A DNA stretch of 45,587 bases, taken from positions 1 to 45,587 of the forward strand of contig NZ_JXLB01000017.1 of assembly GCF_001886195.1 (NCBI RefSeq), given 5' to 3'. A program made the translations under genes and the position numbers. This document shows positions 16,907-26,049 of this stretch, in pieces; position 1 is the first letter of the stretch, and every line of letters starts with the position of its first letter. The notes beneath the pieces are model-generated. The model ran no database searches and had not been told where the DNA came from. It saw only the letters and a list, made by a program, of their open reading frames with translations. Source of the stretch: Enterococcus ratti (GTDB lineage Bacteria > Bacillota > Bacilli > Lactobacillales > Enterococcaceae).

Positions 16907-17008
16907 GTTTTAGAGCTATGTTAAATTGAATGCTACCAAATCAACGCCCAGCGCGACCCTCTAATTTGATAGGTTTTAGAGCTATGTTAAATTGAATGCT
17001 ACCAAATC
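16907..17008 (+). CRISPR. Orphan two-repeat, one-spacer CRISPR, type II-A-like
   Basis: Two identical 36-nt repeats (16907-16942 and 16973-17008) flank one 30-nt spacer, exactly the type II-A geometry. The repeat begins GTTTTAGAGCTATG and has GAATGCTACCAAATC at its 3' end, closely resembling Cas9-associated repeats of streptococci, Listeria and enterococci, except that the usual AAAAC end is AAATC. No cas genes and no tracrRNA-like anti-repeat were found in the window. The spacer (16943-16972, starting AACGCCCAGCGCGACC) is more GC-rich than its surroundings. A Cas9 system elsewhere would be needed for function. Confidence 0.85.
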
Positions 17009-17028
17009 CTCGTAGAAAATGAGGTAAA

Positions 17029-17296
17029 TTGTGTCGAAAAAGGATAGATAAAAATGTGCGTTGGGGAATTGTTGGTGTAAGTTGTTTTCTTATTTTAGGA
17101 ATTGGACTGTTTACTGTTAATGAATCGAAGTATAGTAAAAAAGTAGAAGCGATTTCCAGTGAGCAATCAACCAATCCAAAAGCAAGAATTATCAAAAACA
17201 GGAAGTACACAAAGTATTCAATGGGGAGTGATAGGATTCCTACTCATGGTTTTTGTTGGATTTGTTTGGTTAAAGCACTCTAAAAGTAATAAATAA
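17029..17296 (+). pseudogene. Frameshifted small LPXTG-type surface protein
   Basis: The frame starting at TTG 17029 (GAGG upstream) encodes an N-terminal basic, hydrophobic segment (RWGIVGVSCFLILGIGLF), then a short polar region. At an AAAA tract near 17178-17181 the frame shifts by one. In the new frame it reads QELSKTGS, a hydrophobic stretch (GVIGFLLMVFVGFVWL) and the basic tail KHSKSNK before TAA. This is the layout of a sortase cell-wall signal with LPKTG mutated to LSKTG (17189-17203). Removing one A would restore one frame of about 89 codons. It appears to be a decayed mini surface protein. Confidence 0.5.
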
Positions 17297-17315
17297 GATC
17301 AAATCACTTAAAAAA

Positions 17316-17345
17316 TTGAACAAAAGAAGAAAGCTATGCTATAAT
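17316..17345 (+). promoter_or_regulatory. Promoter of the antisense RNA antitoxin
   Basis: TTGAAC -35 and perfect TATAAT -10 separated by 18 bp, preceded by an A-run. No ORF follows; transcription would begin near 17352 and run into the antitoxin RNA region. Confidence 0.7.
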
Positions 17346-17351
17346 GAAAAT

Positions 17352-17475
17352 GAAAAAAGGAACTGCGTCAACAGTCCCTTTTGACAGCACCGCTAAAGAC
17401 GGTGACAAGTTTAATAGTTAGATCAAAGAGAAGTAACTAATCGACTCGCTAAAGTGACGGTTACTTCTCTTTGTC
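17352..17475 (+). ncRNA. Putative type I antitoxin RNA, convergent to the Hol-Tox gene
   Basis: A roughly 120-nt transcript is predicted from the strong promoter to a terminator with arms AAAGAGAAGTAAC and GTTACTTCTCTTT followed by GTCATTTTT. It contains further hairpins (GTCACCG/CGGTGAC-type arms at 17382-17410 and GGAACTG/CAGTCCC at 17360-17380). The 3' stem overlaps the last codons of the toxin gene on the opposite strand. The toxin mRNA would terminate on the other side of this region, so the two RNAs overlap at their 3' ends, the arrangement of txpA/ratA and fst/RNAII-type systems. Confidence 0.65.
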
Positions 17476-17568
17476 ATTTTTGTTGGCTAAGGTTAGAATG
17501 CCAAAGATCAAAGTTGCGGTAAATGAATCGAAACTAATCATTAGCCCTAACGCTGCTTCAACAGACAA
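17461..17568 (-). CDS. Hol-Tox family type I toxin peptide
   Basis: A 35-aa peptide, MSVEAALGLMISFDSFTATL followed by a hydrophobic segment and a charged NKNDKEK tail. It matches the putative holin-like toxin family of Firmicutes, single-pass membrane peptides that damage the cell when overproduced. The longest frame is 62 codons, but an AAAGGAG ribosome binding site sits 6 nt before an internal TTG, giving the conserved Ser-Val-Glu-Ala-Ala start. An extended -10 (TGCTATAAT, minus strand, 17666-17674) lies upstream. The 3' end of the gene lies inside the terminator stem of the antisense RNA. Confidence 0.8.
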   Translation of the reverse strand: MSVEAALGLMISFDSFTATLIFGILTLANKNDKEK

Positions 17569-17665
17569 AAGGCGTCTCCTTTCTTTAAAGTTTGAGATTA
17601 TGTGCATACGCACCACCTCACTTTCGAATGGATAGCCACCGCCATTCAACTTTACTGTTTCAATT

Positions 17666-17674
17666 ATTATAGCA
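17666..17674 (-). promoter_or_regulatory. Extended -10 promoter of the type I toxin gene
   Basis: On the minus strand TGCTATAAT gives an extended -10 about 100 bp upstream of the toxin start codon, implying a long structured 5' leader as is common for type I toxins. No good -35 at normal spacing. Confidence 0.5.
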
Positions 17675-17770
17675 TATAGATTTAGTTATTCCTTTGAAAA
17701 TTCAAGAATAACTAGGTCTATTTTTTTGCCTAGAGATGCTAAAATAGCCAAAAAATAAATGAAACAAGAA

Positions 17771-17806
17771 TTGACACTTTCATTAACCTGTATTACAATG
17801 TTATAC
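17771..17806 (+). promoter_or_regulatory. RelBE promoter with overlapping operator palindrome
   Basis: Consensus TTGACA -35 and TACAAT -10 with 17-bp spacing. A 17-bp near-perfect palindrome, GTATTACAATGTTATAC (17790-17806), covers the -10, a natural operator for autorepression by the ribbon-helix-helix antitoxin. A GGAGG ribosome binding site follows. Confidence 0.75.
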
Positions 17807-17822
17807 AAAAGGAGGCGATAAT

Positions 17823-18053
17823 ATGGCTATGATTACGGTACGTGTGAGTGATGCTGAAAAGCAATGGCTTTCTTATATGGCGGAATTTTATGGAGTTACT
17901 TTATCTGAACTACTGAAAACCTATTCAATGGAACAATTAGAAGATGAATATGATCGACAAACAGCTGAAATTGCCCATAAACATTGGATAGAAAGTGGGA
18001 AGACAACTGTATCCATGGAAGAAGTACTGAATGAATTTGGAGGACTAAAATGA
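17823..18053 (+). CDS. RelB/DinJ-like antitoxin, ribbon-helix-helix
   Basis: A 76-aa acidic protein. The first half, MITVRVSDAEKQWLSYMAEF then GVTLSELLKTY, is a ribbon-helix-helix DNA-binding fold. The acidic C-terminal half (ESGKTTVSMEEVLNEFGGLK) would wrap the toxin. The gene overlaps the toxin gene by an ATGA, the usual way to keep antitoxin in excess. It would repress its own promoter through the palindrome over the -10. Confidence 0.85.
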   Translation: MAMITVRVSDAEKQWLSYMAEFYGVTLSELLKTYSMEQLEDEYDRQTAEIAHKHWIESGKTTVSMEEVLNEFGGLK

Positions 18054-18316
18054 CCTATCGTTTAGAATTCACACCTGAAATTCAAAAACAACTTCGTAAA
18101 ATGGACAAATATCAAGCTACGTTGATCGTTCGATGGCTGTATCAACATATTGATGGCGTGGATGACCCGAGAAAATTTGGGAAAGGGTTGACAGCCAATT
18201 GTTCAGAGCAATGGCGTTATCGGATTGGCAAATATCGAGTGTTGGTAGAAATAGAAGATGATCAAATGGTTGTCATTGCTATTCAAGTGGGACATCGAAG
18301 AAACGTCTATGATTAA
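18050..18316 (+). CDS. RelE/ParE-superfamily toxin
   Basis: An 88-aa basic protein of the RelE fold. The sequence starts YRLEFTPEIQKQLRKMDKYQ, has the central LTANCSEQWRYRIGKYRVLVEIED strand pair and ends VVIAIQVGHRRNVYD, with the Arg, Tyr and His residues expected in RelE mRNA endonucleases. It most likely cleaves mRNA on the ribosome when the antitoxin is degraded. Translation is coupled to the antitoxin. The gene is followed by a degenerate copy of the dispersed repeat. Confidence 0.88.
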   Translation: MTYRLEFTPEIQKQLRKMDKYQATLIVRWLYQHIDGVDDPRKFGKGLTANCSEQWRYRIGKYRVLVEIEDDQMVVIAIQVGHRRNVYD

Positions 18317-18348
18317 GAATGCTTAAAAAATGTGATGACTTCTGCTCC

Positions 18349-18414
18349 CGCCGTTCATCTGTGTTTAGAGTATGAAGTAAAAGTATTCTTTACTTTTTGT
18401 CTCAAGCTCTAAAA
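18349..18414 (+). repeat. Dispersed repeat copy 2, degenerate terminator
   Basis: Shares CGCC, ATCTGTGTTTAGAG and TGAAGTAAAAGTATTCTTT with 4889-4949, about 13.5 kb away. The distal arm here reads ACTTTTTGTCTCAAGCTCT, so the stem is imperfect. It lies 32 bp after the RelE-type toxin gene, the same position relative to a gene end as copy 1. Confidence 0.65.
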
Positions 18415-18480
18415 CAAAAGAATTAGAAAAAGCAGCGACTTGTAAATTTTGTACGTTTTCTAAAAAATAAAACATTTTAA

Positions 18481-18518
18481 GGAAAACGCTTGCATTTTTT
18501 GTTTATTTAGTATATACT
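18481..18518 (+). promoter_or_regulatory. licT-operon promoter with cre-like site
   Basis: TTGCAT -35 (18490) and TATACT -10 (18513) with 17-bp spacing. GGAAAACGCTTGCA (18481-18494) matches the CcpA cre consensus except at its first base and overlaps the -35, where CcpA binding would repress in the presence of glucose. Confidence 0.75.
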
Positions 18519-18534
18519 TCAAATACAATTAAAT

Positions 18535-18604
18535 GGGTAGTTACTGATTATGCAGGCTATACCTTATTATGCGTTTTTTACGTGTATTAAGGTATAGTTT
18601 TTTT
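18535..18604 (+). promoter_or_regulatory. Ribonucleic antiterminator (RAT) and terminator before licT
   Basis: The leader begins GGGTAGTTACTGATTATGCA and continues GGCTATACC, matching LicT/BglG-type RAT sequences. It overlaps a terminator with perfect 10-bp arms CTATACCTTA and TAAGGTATAG (18557-18597) followed by a T-run. LicT binding to the RAT would stop the terminator forming and let transcription continue. Confidence 0.9.
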
Positions 18605-18626
18605 GTTAAGGAGGTGAATGTGGGGA

Positions 18627-19451
18627 ATGATCAAGAAAATATTGAATAACAATGCGGTTCTTGTAAATGAAGATGGAAAAGATTTTATATGGATCGGCAC
18701 AGGGGTAGGATTTCAAAAAAAAATTGGACAAAAAATAGATAAATCAAAAGTGGAAAAAGTTTTTGTTCTTCATAAGAAAAACATCTCAGAACGTTTTTCA
18801 ACGTTAATGGAGTCTATACCAATTGAGTATGCGTCTTTAGCAGATGATATCATTGCTTTGGCCAAAAAAATGTTACGTAATGAATTAAGTGAAATGCTTT
18901 ATGTCTCACTTATCGACCATCTCTATCACTTAGTAAAATTACATAAGCAAGGTCGAACACTTCACAATCGTATTTCTTGGGAAATCAAAAAATTTTATCC
19001 GAAAGAGTTCGAGGTTGGCAAACAAGCATTGGTATTACTTGAGAAAAAAACCGGTTATTTTTTTGAAGAAGAAGAAGCAGGCAATATCGCTTTGCATTTG
19101 ATTAATGCACAATTAACGGATGAATTAAATAAACCTGAAGACATTCAAGAATTAACGAAAAAAATTAGAGATATTGTGGCATTGATCCGTTTATCGAACA
19201 AGATAGAAATTGATGAAAGTACATTAGCTTTTGAGCGCTTTATCACGCATCTTAGGTTCTTTTTTCAGCGGCTCAGCATTCATAAAGAATCTTTTCATAA
19301 AAGAAATTTATTGTTAGATCAGGTAAAAGAGCAATATCCCAATGCGTTTAAAACTATGTTATTGATAGAAGAATATTTGAAGACGCTTTTTACTGAAGAC
19401 GAGCAATTATATTTAACATTGCATATTCATAAAATAATTGAAAATGATTAG
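18627..19451 (+). CDS. licT: LicT/BglG-family transcriptional antiterminator
   Basis: A 274-aa antiterminator. Residues 1-55 are the CAT RNA-binding domain (MIKKILNNNAVLVN, WIGTGVGFQKKIG, KVFVL). Two PRD domains follow, with phosphorylatable histidines in SLIDHLYHLVKLHKQG and NIALHLINAQ (PRD1) and in ERFITHLRFFFQR and LTLHIHKII (PRD2). EII-mediated phosphorylation of PRD1 would inactivate it without substrate, and HPr phosphorylation of PRD2 would activate it. I prefer the ATG at 18627 for the conserved start; an ATG three codons earlier is only three bases from the AAGGAGG site. RAT/terminator elements flank the gene on both sides, so it controls itself and the PTS-sulfatase genes. Confidence 0.92.
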   Translation: MIKKILNNNAVLVNEDGKDFIWIGTGVGFQKKIGQKIDKSKVEKVFVLHKKNISERFSTLMESIPIEYASLADDIIALAKKMLRNELSEMLYVSLIDHLYHLVKLHKQGRTLHNRISWEIKKFYPKEFEVGKQALVLLEKKTGYFFEEEEAGNIALHLINAQLTDELNKPEDIQELTKKIRDIVALIRLSNKIEIDESTLAFERFITHLRFFFQRLSIHKESFHKRNLLLDQVKEQYPNAFKTMLLIEEYLKTLFTEDEQLYLTLHIHKIIEND

Positions 19452-19520
19452 GTGTTACTGGTAGTGCAGGCAAGACTAATAGAGAAACTCTTTTATAGAG
19501 CCTTTATTGGACTTGTTTTT
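19449..19520 (+). promoter_or_regulatory. Second RAT and terminator between licT and PTS gene
   Basis: Directly at the licT stop, GGTGTTACTGGTAGTGCAGG is a second RAT-like sequence. It overlaps arms CAAGACTAAT and ATTGGACTTG (8 of 10 paired, with an inner AGAG/CTCT hairpin) followed by TTTTT. This gives a second LicT-dependent checkpoint before the PTS gene. Confidence 0.8.
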
Positions 19521-19528
19521 ATATTTGA

Positions 19529-21450
<1,922 letters not shown>

Positions 21451-21463
21451 AGGAGAGAGTCTG

Positions 21464-22939
21464 ATGCGTGCCATTATGATAATGTTTGATACATTAGCAC
21501 GAGATTTTTTGTCAAATTATGGAAACGAATGGATAAAAACACCAAACTTTGATCGATTACGTGAAAAAACGGTAACATTTGATAATTTTTATGGTGGTAG
21601 CATGCCTTGTATGCCTGCACGACGAGAATTGCATACAGGAAGATATAACTTCATGCATCGCATGTGGGGGCAATTAGAACCTTTTGATCATTCTATTTTT
21701 GACGTATTACAAAAAAATAATGTGTATTGTCATTTAGTTACCGATCATTCTCATTATTTTGAAGATGGTGGGGCAACCTATCACAATCGCTATTCGACAT
21801 GGGAAGGATTTCGAGGACAAGAAGGCGATCGCTGGGTACCGAGAAAAGAAGGAGAAAAGACGCAATTTTATCATCCCTTAAATAAAAGTGGTGTATCCGT
21901 TACACAACATTTTGCTAATCGTACTCGACAAGTCAATGAAGAAGAAATGTCCAGTGTTCAGACAATTCAAGCAGGACTAACCTTTTTAGAAAATTATAAG
22001 AATGAAGATCAATGGTTTTTACAAATTGAATGTTTTGATCCACATGAACCTTTTTACGTTCCTGAAAAATATCGAAAATTATATGAAGAAAATCCGACAA
22101 AAACACCTTATTTTTGGCCCAAATATGGACGTGTGACAGAAGAAATAACTGAAGAAAATCTGATCGAGTTACAAAAAGAATATGCTTCATTGATTTCTAT
22201 GTGTGACCATCACTTAGGAAAGATTTTAGATTTTGTAGAAAAAAACAATATGTGGAAAGATACATTAATTATTGTGAATACAGACCATGGATTTTTGTTA
22301 GGAGAACATAATTGGCTTGGGAAAAACGTTGCTCCGATGTATGAAGAAATTATTCATTTGCCGTTTTTTATTAATTATCCAAGTAGCACGATTGAAAAAA
22401 GTTGTCAGGTGTTGAGTCAAACAATTGATATTCCGGCTACCTTATTAGATTATTTTGAAATAGAAAATCGGCTAGACATGGATGGAAAGTCTTTATTGCC
22501 TATTCTGCGTAAAGAAGATACGCAATTGCATGAGTGGGTGATTTTTGGAACAAATGGAGGTCATGTCAATATTTACGACGGTCTCTATGTTTATATGCGT
22601 GCCTCCGTTCATCCTGATAATGGCCCCATTACTGTTCAAACATTAAATTTTTCTCAAATGAGAGGGTTCTTTACAAAAGACATTTTAGATAAAATGGTAC
22701 TTAAAGAAGGCAATCGCTTTACCAATCAATACCCTTATATAGAATTAGCAGTTTCTACTTTTATCGATTCCTATTCTGTTGGCCATCTATTATTTGATTT
22801 AAAGGAAGACCCCAAACAGGAAAATCCTTTAAATAATCCTGAATTAGAAAAAAAGATGATGGAGCAACTGGTAAAAATGATGGATCAGATTGAAGCACCT
22901 ACAAGTGAATATGTACGCTTAGGATTGTTAGAAGATTAA
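21464..22939 (+). CDS. Cytoplasmic Cys-type sulfatase
   Basis: A 491-aa member of the alkaline phosphatase-like sulfatase superfamily, hydrolysing sulfate esters. The maturation motif is CMPARRELHTGR, with Cys49 to be converted to formylglycine. Metal ligands are seen in IMFDTLARD at the N-terminus and VNTDHGFLLGEH in the middle, and a Lys in GKNVAPMYEE fits the sulfate-binding region. There is no signal peptide, so it acts inside the cell, on a substrate delivered by the PTS. It starts 13 bp after the PTS gene with AAAGGAGAG and is followed by its own maturase. The exact sugar is unknown. Confidence 0.9.
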   Translation: MRAIMIMFDTLARDFLSNYGNEWIKTPNFDRLREKTVTFDNFYGGSMPCMPARRELHTGRYNFMHRMWGQLEPFDHSIFDVLQKNNVYCHLVTDHSHYFEDGGATYHNRYSTWEGFRGQEGDRWVPRKEGEKTQFYHPLNKSGVSVTQHFANRTRQVNEEEMSSVQTIQAGLTFLENYKNEDQWFLQIECFDPHEPFYVPEKYRKLYEENPTKTPYFWPKYGRVTEEITEENLIELQKEYASLISMCDHHLGKILDFVEKNNMWKDTLIIVNTDHGFLLGEHNWLGKNVAPMYEEIIHLPFFINYPSSTIEKSCQVLSQTIDIPATLLDYFEIENRLDMDGKSLLPILRKEDTQLHEWVIFGTNGGHVNIYDGLYVYMRASVHPDNGPITVQTLNFSQMRGFFTKDILDKMVLKEGNRFTNQYPYIELAVSTFIDSYSVGHLLFDLKEDPKQENPLNNPELEKKMMEQLVKMMDQIEAPTSEYVRLGLLED

Positions 22940-22956
22940 AGTCAAGAGGTGAAAAA

Positions 22957-24072
22957 ATGAAGCATCTATCTGTTTTAATAAAACCTGCCTCCTCCTTGTG
23001 TAATCTACGTTGCCGCTATTGCTTCTATGCAAATGTCAGCTCACTAAGAGAGATTTCGTCTTACGGCAAGATGAAACAAGAAGTCGTAGACAAATTGATT
23101 CAACAAATTTTTATGGATTTAAAAGACAATGATCAGATAACTTTCACCTTTCAAGGTGGCGAACCAACGCTAGCAGGTTTAATTTATTACCAGCATTTTA
23201 TAGAGTTCGTACAGCAACAAACAAAACAAGTGAAGGTGCACTATGCGCTGCAAACAAACGGCGTACTGATCAATAAACAATGGTGCAAGTTTTTAAAAGA
23301 ACATGACTTTTTAGTTGGCTTATCCATTGATGGACATCCTCAGTTTCACAACCAAAATCGACTGGATGCAAAGGGAAAGGGAACGTTTGAGCGAGTACTG
23401 CAAGCAAAAATGTTATTTGATGTCTATCGTATAGAATACAATGTTCTTTGTGTATTAACCAATCAGCTAGCCACTCATGCAGAAGAAGTCGTTCATTTTA
23501 TAAAACGGGAGAATATTCATTATATTCAATTCATTCCATGTCTTGATGAATTAAAAGAGGAGAAAAATAATGATTATGTACTAACTCCAAAAAAATTCTT
23601 TACTTTTTATCGTGATTTCTTTCAATTATGGTGGACTGAACTTGTGAAAGGAAATTATATCCGCGTGAAACTTTTTGAAGATGTGATTCACCTTCTAGTT
23701 AATCAACAAGTGACAGCCTGCGGTATTTTAGGAAACTGTCAAGTACAATATGTCATTGAAGCGGATGGGGGCGTCTATTCGTGTGATTTTTATGTATTAG
23801 ATGAGTACCGTTTAGGCTACATCCAAGAACAAACACTAAAAGAAATCTTTGAAAGTCCGCCTTTAAAAAAATTTCTTTGTCCAAAAAAGCAACCCTTAAA
23901 AAAATGTGAACAGTGTGTATTTCAGCAAATGTGTGGTGGCGGCTGCAAGCGAATGAAAGAGGTGATGTATGTGGATAAGAATAATTTTTGTGGTTATCAA
24001 GCATTTTTGTCTTTATTTATCCCCAAAATATCAGAGATATTGAGGTATATTGAAGGAGCCGATCAATGCTAA
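22957..24072 (+). CDS. Anaerobic sulfatase-maturating enzyme (radical SAM)
   Basis: A 371-aa radical SAM enzyme that oxidises the sulfatase Cys to formylglycine without oxygen. The radical SAM cluster motif is CNLRCRYCFY (CxxxCxxC) near residue 14, followed by FTFQGGEPTL and LQTNGVLI. The C-terminal SPASM region has Cys residues for two auxiliary clusters, including YSCDFYVLDE, CEQCVFQQMCGGGCKR and FCGYQ. A single-copy neighbour of a Cys-type sulfatase is the expected pairing. The last bases overlap the start of the TauE-like gene. Confidence 0.92.
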   Translation: MKHLSVLIKPASSLCNLRCRYCFYANVSSLREISSYGKMKQEVVDKLIQQIFMDLKDNDQITFTFQGGEPTLAGLIYYQHFIEFVQQQTKQVKVHYALQTNGVLINKQWCKFLKEHDFLVGLSIDGHPQFHNQNRLDAKGKGTFERVLQAKMLFDVYRIEYNVLCVLTNQLATHAEEVVHFIKRENIHYIQFIPCLDELKEEKNNDYVLTPKKFFTFYRDFFQLWWTELVKGNYIRVKLFEDVIHLLVNQQVTACGILGNCQVQYVIEADGGVYSCDFYVLDEYRLGYIQEQTLKEIFESPPLKKFLCPKKQPLKKCEQCVFQQMCGGGCKRMKEVMYVDKNNFCGYQAFLSLFIPKISEILRYIEGADQC

Positions 24073-24850
24073 CAGGGATGCTGTATTTTATCGTTATACT
24101 GATTTCAAATGCCATTGGCGCCATTTCAGGAATGGGAGGAGGTATAATAATAAAACCTGTTTTAGATTTTATTGGAGGGCATGCGGTTGCTGAAATCTCC
24201 TTTTTTTCCTCCGTTGCTGTTTTTACTATGTCGGTTGTTTCAACAATTCATCAGTTTTCAGAAAAAAAGAAATGAATGGGCAGTTAATATTTTGGGTATC
24301 ATCGGGCGCAGTAATTGGCGGAATGATGGGAAATCGTTTGTTTGACTACTTATTAACGGTATTTGTTAGTAGCAATCAAGTGCAACTCATTCAAATTCTT
24401 CTGACCATTCTCACCTTAGTATTTGCTTTTATTTATAGTTTTGGAAATTGGCGAAGTTATACATTCGAGTCTTTTTTCTGGTATTTATTTTGCGGTTTTT
24501 TATTAGGTTTTTTGGCTAGCTTATTAGGGATTGGAGGAGGTCCGATAAATGTCTCACTTCTTATGTTGTTATTTTCAATGACGATTAAAGCGGCTACAAT
24601 GTATTCCATTTGTATCATCTTTTTCTCCCAGTTGGCTAAATTAATGACAATCTTCATGACGACTGGCATCCAGCAATATGATTTATCAACGTTGGTTTTT
24701 ATTATTCCAGCAGCCGTTTTAGGAGGGATTATTGGATCGAAGTTAAGTAATTGGTTATCTTCAAATAATGTCAAAATTGTCTTTCAAGCAGCCATTCTAC
24801 TTGTTATTGGTTTGAATGTTTACAACGGTTGGCAGTTATGCCAAATGTAA
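24066..24850 (+). pseudogene. TauE/SafE-family exporter, split by a frameshift
   Basis: Two overlapping frames together give about 261 residues and eight membrane segments, the usual size of a TauE/SafE sulfite/sulfonate exporter. The first frame (69 aa) holds the repeat motif GAISGMGGGIIIKPVL and stops after a seven-A tract at 24262-24268. The second begins at an ATG overlapping that stop and holds the second-half motif GFLASLLGIGGGPINVS. One added A would fuse them as EKKEMNGQ. Alternatively ATGA coupling could give two polypeptides, but TauE proteins are normally single chains. Last gene of the sulfatase operon; probably exports sulfate or sulfite released in the cell. Confidence 0.8.
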
Positions 24851-25024
24851 ATAAAGCCAAACTGATTCTGTCAGAAGGATTGAATGAAAAAGGCAGCTTT
24901 TTATAAATTAACAGATTTACTGAAGATATTATTTTTTTAAAAATATTTCTAAAAAAAGACAAATTATTTTAGATAATTTTTCAAAATTGAAGTGTATATT
25001 ATCTATATGCAGACGAAAAAATTC

Positions 25025-25098
25025 TATAATACTTTTTCATTTTTACTCCTCAAGTGAAAATAAGCTCTTAAACCGCAGTTAATTTCTGCGGTTTTTTT
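25025..25098 (+). ncRNA. Candidate small RNA with intrinsic terminator
   Basis: A perfect TATAAT at 25025-25030 is followed about 40 bp later by a strong terminator, AAACCGCAG-ttaattt-CTGCGGTTT plus T-run (25070-25098). No ORF lies between. The would-be transcript of about 60 nt contains TTTACTCCTC, complementary to a Shine-Dalgarno region. The -35 is poor. The rest of the 424-bp gap between the TauE-like gene and the next ORF shows nothing else beyond AT-rich DNA. Confidence 0.35.
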
Positions 25099-25274
25099 AT
25101 ATAAAATAAAAGAATAAAAAGGTTCATCCAAATATGAAATATTTATTTATTAAAACGATTTCTTTTTTGATAAAAAAATCATTTTGGTGCACTTAAAAAG
25201 CGTAAAATGACCTATTTAAAAATTCAATAATCACTATAATATTTTTGAACGATCTGTTTTAGATGGGAGTGATT

Positions 25275-25917
25275 ATGATCAAATTAAAAGATTACATATC
25301 AAGCATAAAGATCCATTATGAATTTAAGAAAAGATTAAAGAACTATCAAGAAAAGTACTATACTCAATCCAAGAACATTGTGATACCTGAAAAATCCATT
25401 GAACACTTAGAGCAGCGCGTAAAGCATGCATCTGTAGTGAATGAGCGTGGCAATTCTAGGAAAGAATTTAGTAAAGAAATGAGGAATTATTGTTCAGGGA
25501 ATTTATACTTATTTAGAGTACCTTGCTTATTGGATTAATATAGATGAAAAAGCGATAATTAAAATGAAAAATGATCCTGTTTTGAGGATGTGTGCCAAAA
25601 AAGCAGAAAAAAATTTAAATATACGCAAAGAGATGCTTAATAGATGTTTTAAAGGAGAAATTCCAAATCAACAATTGAATGAAACGGTAGAATATGAATT
25701 AATTCAACGTTTTGGTTGTGAAGATTATGAGTTACCTCAATCTATTTTTGCGGAGGTTAAAAAAACAGATAAACGAAAGAAACAATTAGAACTGGAAAAG
25801 AAAGAGAAAAAGCATGTGGATGAATTAATAAAAAATCCCAACTCTAAAGCAAAAACATATTCCTCTAAAAAACGTGAAGTAGCAAAAGCAAGAAAAGCAT
25901 ATAGTTTTTATCACTAA
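25275..25917 (+). pseudogene. Unknown gene, frameshifted in the middle
   Basis: The start ATG at 25275 has GGGAG five bases upstream. The first frame (about 70 residues, KLKDYISSIKIHYEFKKRL...) runs to near 25480. Reading then continues in another frame from GIIVQGIYTYLEYLAYWINI through MKNDPVLRMCAKKAEKN to TAA 25917. Together they make about 213 residues, highly charged, with a Lys-rich C-terminus (KKQLELEKKEKKH, KKREVAKARKAY) that may be a coiled coil. I do not recognise the family. The amino-acid composition and position next to the sulfatase island suggest accessory origin. Confidence 0.45.
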
Positions 25918-26049
25918 TGACGAAAGATGAAAAGAAATAGAAAAGAAAAAGTGATCAAGTAATCAAAGTAATAAGTTCTATTAAATATAGCTGTATTATT
26001 TGTCAGTAACTTTATTTATATAAAAAAGACTATTTTCACATAACGAGTA

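Noticed and set aside
16941-17210. 89-codon minus-strand ORF across the CRISPR
   Set aside because: It begins inside a CRISPR repeat/spacer and is antisense to the LPXTG-type remnant; composition follows the opposite strand.
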